42,536 bases of DNA from Fibrobacter sp. GTDB lineage: Bacteria > Fibrobacterota > Fibrobacteria > Fibrobacterales > Fibrobacteraceae. The first letter of the stretch is position 1. Each line of letters begins with the position of its first letter. This document shows, piece after piece, positions 26,204 through 33,743 of this stretch. Both the position numbers and the translations under genes were made by a program. The DNA lies in NCBI GenBank assembly GCA_017520105.1, contig JAFWRL010000098.1:1-42536 (forward strand), read 5' to 3'. The notes below the pieces were generated by a model. It made no database searches, was not told the origin of the DNA, and worked only from the letters and a program-made list of their open reading frames with translations.

Positions 26204-26216
26204 TTTCCTCCTAACA
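26204..26216 (-). other. Orphan Shine-Dalgarno-like sequence after lipoprotein D
   Basis: TGTTAGGAGGAAA sits between the stop and the terminator, as in the neighbouring cassettes. The 20 bases next to it (CGTTAGAAATACTG) are also shared with cassette 2. Confidence 0.7.
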
Positions 26217-26241
26217 GTATTTCTAACGAATCTTGGCAGAT

Positions 26242-28131
26242 TTAGTTCTTGATGCAGCGGACTGCAGCAGAAGTATACGGATCGCCCCCAATGCTCTGAA
26301 GTTCTTCTTGATTATTGTATTTGTAAAGAAGAACGTGCCAATTATCCGGAAAATCAAAATTGAACCCACGGAATTTTTCCCACATATTGAAAAATTCAGC
26401 TTTATAATAGGAAACATCCGCCATAACAAAATAATTGTAAAAGCTAAACGAACTCACCAACACATGATCAATTTCTACTCCCAAAATCTTAGCTACATTA
26501 TTTAATCCAAAACCAGTCGCAGTCTCATCATACAGCACCGGCACAACGCTTCCAAAATCAACGCCATATTGTTCGCCCAGATTTTGCAGCAAAGTCATCC
26601 AATCTTCGAATGTCGGAATCCTCCATCCATCCGGGCAAACACCTTGGTAAGAATTTTGATTCGAAGGCGAAATAAAGTCCGTATAATTCCAAGTCCACGT
26701 CCTTGTAGAAAACATTTCCGTATTATCATTTTCCCCAAACAGAGCAGCATTACAAGAATCTTCAACAGCTGTTACAGAATCCCAAGGAATAAGATTACGA
26801 TACGCCTCCATACATCTTTTACTTACTAGTAACGAATCGCCCTGGGCACCAACTGAATACGATTTTACATCATCGCCCCCGATATTCATCGCAGCTCTCC
26901 ACAGATATTCATGCCCATAAGCACCACATCCTTCTTCATCATTATCCAAATAAGAATCATGGTAGCAATATATACTTCCAGACAAATTCGCCCTTAACGA
27001 ACTGTCAACGCTCAAAGATGCCGTATCCGTAAAATCAAGATTTTCAGCCATCCACGTCTGCGAAGTTCCGCCAAAATTATACGTTACGGTCTTATACGTT
27101 TTTCCATCGCGGTTATCCGTCATACTGCCCTTGGTATGTTCAACCGCTTTAAAGCCCATAACCCATTTTCCAGAACGGCACACAACAGCAATATTACCAA
27201 CACGTCCCTTTACCATACTAGCCTCATTTTCGCGAGATTCAGTACAACGTCCTAAACTATCGATATGTGCCAAATAACCAATGTCATAACCGATCATTTT
27301 CATAGAATTCAAATAGTACCGCTCCATCACCTCGCTCTTAGAGAACACCTTGGGCGACATAAAAGAAAGTATAACGCCCATAGTTTCCACATAATGACGC
27401 ACCTCGAGTTCTTCCAACAGAGATAGTTCATTTACGAAATCCAATTCGGAACCACTTTCAGGCATTTCTTCAAATGTTCCCAAGTCCTCATATATTCCAA
27501 AGCTTTCGAGAATTTCATGCTCAGCCATCTTTCCCGCTTCGGCAAAAGACTTGCCTTCTGCAAAATATTTCTGCAAAAGTGGGACTTTCATCGTTGTCAA
27601 GGTACTGACATTTACATTTTTCACGTTTCGCAAATCTACTATCGCGCTGTAGTTATAATACGTATAAACTATAGTACCCCGTTTATTGCGGACATCAGGA
27701 GAGTTAACTTGCTCTCCAATTAACACATACGGGCTTCTTAGATTCATTTCTTTAAATTCAAAGCGGCCACTATCATTATCTACGGTATCCTTAAAAAAGC
27801 GACCAGTTGTATCGAGAGTCAAAGAATCCAATTCGTAAACGGTTATAACCGATCCTTTTTCCGCAAACACCGAGCCTTCATATTTTGCAGTATCAACGGC
27901 TCCATCCGACGGATCCGCAACTTTCAGCAATTTGGGATACACATCGCCAACTCGCCCCGCCAAAGCATAGACGCCCGTTTCTTCTTCGGTACCGCCATGG
28001 CCAACATTTATTGGCGAATTAGCGTCTTCGGAACAGCCCGAATACATCATAAGAAGCGCAAACGCCATCATCAAGCAGAATGCCGCCCCGATAAAATCAC
28101 GCACAAGCGTGTTACGATTGAAGTTTTTCAT
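26242..28131 (-). CDS. FISUMP-domain lipoprotein D
   Basis: A 629-residue lipoprotein with the leader MKNFNRNTLVRDF and lipobox MMYSGC (Cys33). It has GVYALAGRVGDVYPKLLKV, the Ig-like region (VITVYELDSLTLDTTGRFFK) and a helical block (PLLQKYFAEGKSFAEAGKMA, EILESFGIYEDLG). The FISUMP domain runs from about 338 (GSMTDNRDGKTYKTVTYNFG, TWMAENLDF) with GVCPDGWRIPTFEDW near 496 and ends AVRCIKN. The variable part after CPDGW is unlike the others (IDHVLVSSFSFYNYFVMADV). Coupled to regulator 3 by TAGGAGGAAACC. Confidence 0.88.
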   Translation of the reverse strand: MKNFNRNTLVRDFIGAAFCLMMAFALLMMYSGCSEDANSPINVGHGGTEEETGVYALAGRVGDVYPKLLKVADPSDGAVDTAKYEGSVFAEKGSVITVYELDSLTLDTTGRFFKDTVDNDSGRFEFKEMNLRSPYVLIGEQVNSPDVRNKRGTIVYTYYNYSAIVDLRNVKNVNVSTLTTMKVPLLQKYFAEGKSFAEAGKMAEHEILESFGIYEDLGTFEEMPESGSELDFVNELSLLEELEVRHYVETMGVILSFMSPKVFSKSEVMERYYLNSMKMIGYDIGYLAHIDSLGRCTESRENEASMVKGRVGNIAVVCRSGKWVMGFKAVEHTKGSMTDNRDGKTYKTVTYNFGGTSQTWMAENLDFTDTASLSVDSSLRANLSGSIYCYHDSYLDNDEEGCGAYGHEYLWRAAMNIGGDDVKSYSVGAQGDSLLVSKRCMEAYRNLIPWDSVTAVEDSCNAALFGENDNTEMFSTRTWTWNYTDFISPSNQNSYQGVCPDGWRIPTFEDWMTLLQNLGEQYGVDFGSVVPVLYDETATGFGLNNVAKILGVEIDHVLVSSFSFYNYFVMADVSYYKAEFFNMWEKFRGFNFDFPDNWHVLLYKYNNQEELQSIGGDPYTSAAVRCIKN

Positions 28132-28140
28132 GGTTTCCTC

Positions 28141-28974
28141 CTAGTCCTTTTTATTTAAACTTTTATTTGTCATCGGAAAGAATTGCATATTCAAGCGATA
28201 CACTTCTTCCGTTGCCTCATCTTCTCTTGCTATCGCGATGATGCGTTTGCGGCACTCGGCAATTTCCTGAACGATTTTTTCGTAGGCTTCACGCGTGATG
28301 CCAAGCGTAAGTCCCGAAAAATGACGTTCGTCCTGGGATACGCCCTCGATGGCGTCGAGCGCGAACTCGCCCATCTGGCGGTGCAACGTACGGACCGCTA
28401 CCGGAGTCGCCTTCATGGGACCCGTCGTCACGGATTTTTCCGTCTGTACGTAATTACCGTCTTTGTCCTTTTTGAGCAAATTCGCCTTGACCAAAAAGCT
28501 GAGCGATTCCGTCACTTCGGCGGCGGTAATTTCCGGGCGGCAAGCACGGGCAAGGGCAAGCGGTTTTGCCCCCGGCATCGAAGGCGCCAACTCGCGGAGC
28601 ACCGGATTTTTCCAGTCTTCGAAAAAGCGGTAGGAATCAGCCTCTATGATTTTTACCTTGTGTGCAGAGGCGATCGCAAGCATTTTGTTGAAGAAAATCT
28701 TTTTATCTTCGTCCGTCTTGGCGTGGTCAAAGCGGACCATCTCACAGAAATAATCCCGTTCGTAATCCACAAGGGACATTGCAGAAGCGACGCGGAGCGC
28801 TGCCTCCTCGCTCAAGTTGAAGCGACCTTCGCTCACGTACTTAAGGTAAACAGGCGAAGAAAAGCCCGCCATCTCGGCGAACATCAGCCAAGTAAACGCG
28901 GACTTGGCTTTTTTATCGGCGTAATAGTCCGCAATGAACTGCCGATAGCTAGTGTATTCTAGTACATCTTTCAT
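28141..28974 (-). CDS. TIGR02147-family regulator 3
   Basis: A 277-residue paralogue. It has MKDVLEYTSYRQFIADYYAD, the HTH-like FAEMAGFSSPVYLKYVSEGR and the core HRQMGEFALDAIEGVSQDER. TAAGGAGGAACA precedes the ATG. The TAG stop overlaps the Shine-Dalgarno of lipoprotein D. Confidence 0.85.
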   Translation of the reverse strand: MKDVLEYTSYRQFIADYYADKKAKSAFTWLMFAEMAGFSSPVYLKYVSEGRFNLSEEAALRVASAMSLVDYERDYFCEMVRFDHAKTDEDKKIFFNKMLAIASAHKVKIIEADSYRFFEDWKNPVLRELAPSMPGAKPLALARACRPEITAAEVTESLSFLVKANLLKKDKDGNYVQTEKSVTTGPMKATPVAVRTLHRQMGEFALDAIEGVSQDERHFSGLTLGITREAYEKIVQEIAECRKRIIAIAREDEATEEVYRLNMQFFPMTNKSLNKKD

Positions 28975-28989
28975 TGTTCCTCCTTACAA

Positions 28990-29031
28990 ACGGCTTTTTA
29001 ATTTCACGCTCGGCTAAAAGCGTCGGGCCGT
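28990..29031 (-). promoter_or_regulatory. Leader hairpin of cassette 3
   Basis: ACGGC pairs with GCCGT at the base and ACGCT with AGCGT inside, a two-tier hairpin before TTTGTAAGGAGGA. Confidence 0.5.
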
Positions 29032-29042
29032 CCCATAATTCA

Positions 29043-29070
29043 AATATACCATCATTTTCAAAAAAGTCAA
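29043..29070 (-). promoter_or_regulatory. Promoter of cassette 3
   Basis: TTGACT (29065-29070), 16 bp, TATATT (29043-29048) on the minus strand, with an AT-rich tract up to about 29155. No gene between here and 29235. Confidence 0.82.
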
Positions 29071-29234
29071 TAGTTTTTACAATATAAAATTCAGTTTTTT
29101 ATTAAATTTTAGCATTTTTACAAAAAATTAGTAAAAAATCAAGTATTTTTCACAATATAGAGAGATAGTCAACAGTCATTACATCAACCGGTTCACCAAC
29201 CTTAATCCGCCATGACGCCACCATCGACCAAAAC

Positions 29235-29264
29235 AAAAAAGAAGGCGGGCCGAAACCCGTCTTC
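29235..29264 (-). terminator. Array terminator 4
   Basis: GAAGACGGG and CCCGCCTTC pair on the minus strand, followed by TTTTTTG. Confidence 0.9.
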
Positions 29265-29266
29265 CA

Positions 29267-29278
29267 TTCCTCCTAACA
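29267..29278 (-). other. Orphan Shine-Dalgarno-like sequence after lipoprotein E
   Basis: TGTTAGGAGGAA between stop and terminator. The stretch between it and the stop (CTCTCTCTCCCTTTT on the minus strand) differs from the other cassettes. Confidence 0.65.
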
Positions 29279-29294
29279 AAAAGGGAGAGAGAGA

Positions 29295-31274
29295 TTAGTT
29301 CTTGATGCAGCGGACTGGAGCGTCCTCATTGTAGAATCTGAATTCAACATCTCCATATTCATACCATGGTATAGGTTCATCACTAGAAGGAGTTATGGTT
29401 TCGTTCGCCATAAGCTGATGCTTTCCATAACCCAACCAGTTAAAGAAATTAGAATACGAACCATCGACTCTTTCAGGAACTGCAACAAACTTGGCCGCCA
29501 AATGATATACTCTATTCTCAACCAACAACCAAGGGTTTTCCGCGTCAACAAAACTCACAGACATAACATCCTTATATCCGAAACCGCTACCGTTATCATC
29601 CCGAAGCGAAGCACCTCGATCATGTATATTTTCTTGCAAAATAGCCCAATCGTTTTTATTGGGGAGTCTCCACCCATCAGGACACACGCCTTGATAGATG
29701 ACAGGTTTTGATTCAGGAACAATCCGAGATATATCCAAACGAACGCGGCCATACCGTTCATCGCAATATTCGCGTAAATTTCCAGCGGTATCAAGAATCA
29801 CGCACTCACCAGTCATTGATTTTACAGAGCAATACTCTATAGCATCCGGGCCATTTTTAGGAGCATCTTCACAATACACAAATGGCTTGTCTTTAAGAGC
29901 CTTGCATCTATCTTCTACAAACACAGTATCATAATAATCGACATAATCATTATGCAACGTATCATAAACAATATCCCTTACAACATCCGTCAAGTCAATA
30001 TCAGACAAGCCAAGATTCATCGCAGCCTTCCACGTATAATAGCGGCCAAACAATTCGCAAGAAGGGTCCCCTTCCCAGCATTTTGTTCCTTCGAGCAAAT
30101 TATTCTTTAATGCACTATCGGCATTCGAAGAAGTCGTATCCGCATAGTTCAAATTTTCAGCCATCCACGTCTGCGTAACATCACCCCAATTATACGTGAC
30201 AGTCTTGTACGTTTTACCATCACGATTATCGACCATCGTTCCATTCGTGTATTCGATCTTTTTCCATCCCTGCACCCATTTATTGGAATGACAAACTACT
30301 GTCATATCACTAGCACCACCTAAAATCTCTTGTGTTTCATTTTCTCGAGATTCCGTACAACGCCCTATACCTGTAATACGGGTATAATAACCTATTTGAT
30401 AATTAAGAAATTTAACCATATTTGCATATACCCGTTCCGCCTCATCCCCCAAAGCCGAAACAGCTGCAGGTAATATATCATAATACTCCATACTAATCGC
30501 AAGAGAACCATAGCGAATAAGCAACGGGTTCAAGCGCATCATCCGTAACACATAAGATAATTCACCATTTACACTTTCCAAGCTTTCAAAATCGCCCAAG
30601 TCTTCATAAACACCAAAACTATCAAGAATATCGAGTTCCGCTCTTTTACATGCCGAGTCAAAAGGCATTCCTTCCGCATAGTATTTTTTCACAAACGGGA
30701 TTTTCATATCCGATAACGAATTAACACTTATTTTGGAATATTTCCGCACATCTACGATTGCACTTAAAGGAAGTCGATATTTTTTTCCGGCAACCACGGA
30801 TTTAGACGAAAAGCCTGGAATTATTGCAATACAGTCATAGCTATTGCAAGAATCCCGTACATCAACGAGCACATACGGACTGCTAAAATCAATTTCTTTG
30901 AACGCAAAATGACCATCAGCATTATCTACTGTATCAACGAGAAAGCGCCCCGTCGTATCAAGAGTCAATGAATCCAGTTCATAAACAACTACAACAGATC
31001 CCTCAGCAGCTTTCATATATTTATCATCATTTAGAGCAGCATCCGTCGAATCGTTTCCATCAATCCGCAATTTCAGCAATTTCGGATAAACATCGCTAGC
31101 TTGACCGACCAAGGCGAAGCCCTGCTCCTCAGCAGCACCGCCATGAGCTCCGTTTATCGGAGAACTGTCTTCGGAGCAACCCGAATATATCATAAGAAGA
31201 GCAAACGCCATCGTCAAGCAGAACGCCGCCCCGATAAAATCACGCACAAGCGTGTTACGGTTCAAGTTTTTCAT
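29295..31274 (-). CDS. FISUMP-domain lipoprotein E
   Basis: A 659-residue lipoprotein with the leader MKNLNRNTLVRDF and lipobox MIYSGC (Cys33). It has GQASDVYPKLLKLR, the Ig-like region (VVVVYELDSLTLDTTGRFLV) and a helical block (PFVKKYYAEGMPFDSACKRA, DILDSFGVYEDLG). The FISUMP domain runs from about 345 (GTMVDNRDGKTYKTVTYNWG, TWMAENLNYAD) with GVCPDGWRLPNKNDW near 528 and ends PVRCIKN. Like lipoprotein C it has a Cys-bearing insert before CPDGW. Coupled to regulator 4 by TTAGGAGGAAAC. Confidence 0.88.
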   Translation of the reverse strand: MKNLNRNTLVRDFIGAAFCLTMAFALLMIYSGCSEDSSPINGAHGGAAEEQGFALVGQASDVYPKLLKLRIDGNDSTDAALNDDKYMKAAEGSVVVVYELDSLTLDTTGRFLVDTVDNADGHFAFKEIDFSSPYVLVDVRDSCNSYDCIAIIPGFSSKSVVAGKKYRLPLSAIVDVRKYSKISVNSLSDMKIPFVKKYYAEGMPFDSACKRAELDILDSFGVYEDLGDFESLESVNGELSYVLRMMRLNPLLIRYGSLAISMEYYDILPAAVSALGDEAERVYANMVKFLNYQIGYYTRITGIGRCTESRENETQEILGGASDMTVVCHSNKWVQGWKKIEYTNGTMVDNRDGKTYKTVTYNWGDVTQTWMAENLNYADTTSSNADSALKNNLLEGTKCWEGDPSCELFGRYYTWKAAMNLGLSDIDLTDVVRDIVYDTLHNDYVDYYDTVFVEDRCKALKDKPFVYCEDAPKNGPDAIEYCSVKSMTGECVILDTAGNLREYCDERYGRVRLDISRIVPESKPVIYQGVCPDGWRLPNKNDWAILQENIHDRGASLRDDNGSGFGYKDVMSVSFVDAENPWLLVENRVYHLAAKFVAVPERVDGSYSNFFNWLGYGKHQLMANETITPSSDEPIPWYEYGDVEFRFYNEDAPVRCIKN

Positions 31275-31283
31275 AGTTTCCTC

Positions 31284-32117
31284 CTAATCCTTTTTGTTTA
31301 AACTTTTGTTTGTCATCGGGAAGAACTGCACGTTCAAGCGATAGACTTCGTCTGTCGCAGGTTCACGCGTCGCAATCGCGATGATGTCCTTGCGGAACTC
31401 GGCAATTCTCTGCACGATTTCTTCGTACGCTTCGCGGGTAATACCAAGCGTAAGGCCCGAAAAATGGCGTTCGTCCTGCGGTACGCTCTCGATAGCGTCG
31501 AGCGCGAACTCGCCCATCTGGCGGTGCATTCCGCGGACCGCGAGCGGCGTAACGTCCATCGGGCCGGTCGTTACGACTTTATCAGTTTGTGCGTAATTGC
31601 CGTTTTTATCTTTCTTGAGCAAATCCGCCTTGACCAGAAAGTTCAGCGATTCGCTGACTTCGGCGGCAGAGACTTCCGGGCGGCAAGCGTGCGCAAGCGC
31701 CAATGGCTTTGCACCGGGCATAGCGGGAGCCAGTTCACGGAGCACCGGATTTTTCCAGTCTGCGAAAAAGCGGAACGATTCGCCTTCCAGGATTTTCGCC
31801 TTGTTCGCATCCGCAATCGAAATCATTTTGCTGAACGCCGCCCGCTTTTCATCATCGTTCTTCGCATGGTCAAACTTGACCATTTCGACAAAGAACGCGC
31901 ATTCGAAATCTGCAAGACGCATGGCCTTCGCAGTGCGCACGGCAGCCTCTTCGCTCAAGTTGAAGCGGCCTTCGCTCACATATTTTAGGTAAACCGGCGA
32001 CGAGAACCCCGCCGTTTTGGCGAACTCCTGCCAAGAAAACGCGGACTTCGCCTTGCGATCGGCGTAATAGTCTGCGATATACTGACGGTAGTCCCTGTAT
32101 TCAAGTATATCCTTCAT
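31284..32117 (-). CDS. TIGR02147-family regulator 4
   Basis: A 277-residue paralogue. It has MKDILEYRDYRQYIADYYAD, the HTH-like FAKTAGFSSPVYLKYVSEGR and the core HRQMGEFALDAIESVPQDER. TAAGGAGGAAAA precedes the ATG. The TAA stop lies in the Shine-Dalgarno of lipoprotein E. Confidence 0.85.
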   Translation of the reverse strand: MKDILEYRDYRQYIADYYADRKAKSAFSWQEFAKTAGFSSPVYLKYVSEGRFNLSEEAAVRTAKAMRLADFECAFFVEMVKFDHAKNDDEKRAAFSKMISIADANKAKILEGESFRFFADWKNPVLRELAPAMPGAKPLALAHACRPEVSAAEVSESLNFLVKADLLKKDKNGNYAQTDKVVTTGPMDVTPLAVRGMHRQMGEFALDAIESVPQDERHFSGLTLGITREAYEEIVQRIAEFRKDIIAIATREPATDEVYRLNVQFFPMTNKSLNKKD

Positions 32118-32194
32118 TTTTCCTCCTTACAAAACGGCCTCTTCTAGCAACTTATTCTGACAGTCGTTCTAGCGGGCTGTCTGTCGATACTCTA

Positions 32195-32223
32195 AATATA
32201 ACACATCATTTTTGAAAAAGCAA
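32195..32223 (-). promoter_or_regulatory. Promoter of cassette 4
   Basis: TTGCTT (32218-32223), 17 bp, TATATT (32195-32200) on the minus strand. This -35 differs from the TTGACT of the other four. The leader between here and the regulator holds only an imperfect inverted repeat (CTAG...CTAG). The AT-rich tract extends to about 32310. Confidence 0.8.
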
Positions 32224-32420
32224 TAGTTTTACAATATATTTTATTGATTTTTATTAAAATTTTAAAGATTTTTATTAAATATCTAAAAATTATTAGTTTT
32301 CACAATATGACAAAAAGCAAGCACGAATCTCCAAGATTACGCCATTTTATGTAATCATTCGTCATTCTCCACCGATTTTTCGATATTTCTAGACATCGGC
32401 ATTTTCACCATACCATTCAC

Positions 32421-32426
32421 TATACT
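32421..32426 (+). promoter_or_regulatory. Possible -10 box of the GSCFA gene
   Basis: TATACT lies only 13 bases before the ATG at 32439, and no Shine-Dalgarno is visible between. If used, the transcript would be nearly leaderless. No good -35 box is seen. Confidence 0.3.
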
Positions 32427-32438
32427 ACATTCTACGCT

Positions 32439-33557
32439 ATGGACTTTTTCACAAAAATCGACATTCCCGCCACAGATTGGCAAATCGACTACAATTCTCA
32501 CATCGCTTTTTTCGGTTCGTGTTTCGCCGACAATATTTCGGCGCAATTTGCATCGAGGAAATTCAATGTTTTGACGAATCCCTTTGGAACGGTATATAAT
32601 CCGCTCTCCATTGCAATGCAAATCAAGGCAATCGCGAATAAGAAAGTTTTTGGAGGTCCAGAAATTTTTCAGGACATGCGCCCTGATCGCGCGGGGAACA
32701 GCGCCCCTTGGCATTGCTGGGATGCCCACGGTTCACTTTCGGCTGCAACTCGCGAAGACTGCGTCGCGAAACTGAACGAAGCCTCGATCCATGCGCTGGA
32801 TTTTTTGCAAAAGACCGATGTCGCATTCATCACGCTCGGAACTTCATTCGTGTATTTTTTAAAGGACATCGGGGCGGCCGTTTCGAATTGCCACCAGCAA
32901 AACCCCAATTTGTTCATACGCAAAATGATTTCCGTAGATCACGTAGCAGCGGCACTGAAAAGCATCGTGCAAGACTTGCAGAAAATAAAAAATGACATGC
33001 GAATCGTCTTCACAGTTTCACCGCTACGGCACATGAGCGATGGAGCGCACGGGAACACGCTTTCGAAAGCGACACTGCAACTTGCCATTGAAAAAGTTAT
33101 TCAAGAGATTGCTCCGCCAGGCTCCCACGCTCCGTTCGGAGTAAGAGTAGCTCGCAACGACATAGGAGCCGAGTGCGATAGAAATGTTCTCATTTCCGTC
33201 GCCGAGGCGAACCAGTCATGCGCTCCGCGCAATGATGTAGGAATACCGACACCCACCATCAGCTACTTCCCGAGTTACGAAATCGTAATGGACGAGCTGC
33301 GCGACTACCGTTTTTACGACAGCGACATGGTTCACTTGTCCAAAACCGCCGAAGAGTACATTTTCGAACGCATGACAGAAGTTTACTGCGATGGCAAAAT
33401 TCGCGACAACATCAAGCAAGTCGAAAAATTCTTGAAAATGGCAAACCACAGAATTCAAGATGAACATTCACCCGCCACTGTGGAATTCAGACAAAGAATG
33501 CTCGAAGAAGCCACAAAGCTCGAAAAGCAAATTGTGGGACTTACGTTAAACATGTAA
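32439..33557 (+). CDS. GSCFA-domain protein with in-frame insertion
   Basis: A 372-residue SGNH-hydrolase-like protein. The family motif GSCFADN is at 26-32, followed by NPFGTVYNPLS and FITLGTSFVYFL. Late motifs are YFPSYEIVMDELRDYRFY and DMVHLSKTAEEYIFERM. The family (PF08885) is often found in Bacteroidota-group bacteria, and its substrate is unknown. Between VIQE and ISYFPSYE about 50 residues (about 224-273: APPGSHAPFGVRVARNDIG and onward) do not resemble the family and look like translated repeat DNA. There is no signal peptide. It is the only plus-strand gene within the lipoprotein array. Confidence 0.82.
   Translation: MDFFTKIDIPATDWQIDYNSHIAFFGSCFADNISAQFASRKFNVLTNPFGTVYNPLSIAMQIKAIANKKVFGGPEIFQDMRPDRAGNSAPWHCWDAHGSLSAATREDCVAKLNEASIHALDFLQKTDVAFITLGTSFVYFLKDIGAAVSNCHQQNPNLFIRKMISVDHVAAALKSIVQDLQKIKNDMRIVFTVSPLRHMSDGAHGNTLSKATLQLAIEKVIQEIAPPGSHAPFGVRVARNDIGAECDRNVLISVAEANQSCAPRNDVGIPTPTISYFPSYEIVMDELRDYRFYDSDMVHLSKTAEEYIFERMTEVYCDGKIRDNIKQVEKFLKMANHRIQDEHSPATVEFRQRMLEEATKLEKQIVGLTLNM
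33108..33257 (+). repeat. Probable repeat element inserted in frame in the GSCFA gene
   Basis: The segment contains the palindrome CTCCG-TT-CGGAG and two related units, CGCAACGACATAGGAG and CGCAATGATGTAGGAA (12 of 16 bases equal). Its length is a multiple of three and no stop codon is introduced. Such GCTCCGCGCAATGA-type sequence looks intergenic rather than coding. Confidence 0.5.
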
Positions 33558-33671
33558 AAGGTGATCCCGGCACAAGGCCGGGATGACATCATCATACTGT
33601 CATGCCGGCCACCGTGCCGGCATCAGTTATTCCGTGTTAACAGCCTCGGAACAAGGCCGGGGTGACAATGC
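33558..33671. repeat. Cluster of GC hairpin repeats after the GSCFA gene
   Basis: CCCGGCACAAGGCCGGGATGACA (33566 on), GCCGGCCACCGTGCCGGCA (33603 on) and GGAACAAGGCCGGGGTGACA (33648 on) are variants of one hairpin unit ending in GGxTGACA. They may end GSCFA transcription. The unit recurs near 11650 and 17080. Confidence 0.65.
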
Positions 33672-33702
33672 AAAAAAAAGAAGGCGGGCCGCAGCCCGTC
33701 TC
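33672..33702 (-). terminator. Array terminator 5
   Basis: GAGACGGGC and GCCCGCCTTC pair on the minus strand, followed by TTTTTTTTG. It ends the cassette at 33744-36538. Confidence 0.88.
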
Positions 33703-33705
33703 CTT

Positions 33706-33718
33706 TTTCCTCCTAACA
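33706..33718 (-). other. Orphan Shine-Dalgarno-like sequence after lipoprotein F
   Basis: TGTTAGGAGGAAA between the lipoprotein stop and the terminator, identical to those after A, C and D. Confidence 0.7.
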
Positions 33719-33743
33719 GTATTTCCGTTAAGTTTTCATTGGT

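Noticed and set aside
18034..33718. CRISPR-like array from the regularly placed hairpins
   Set aside because: The five repeats are spaced by about 3-10 kb and are plain terminators, with no short spacers.
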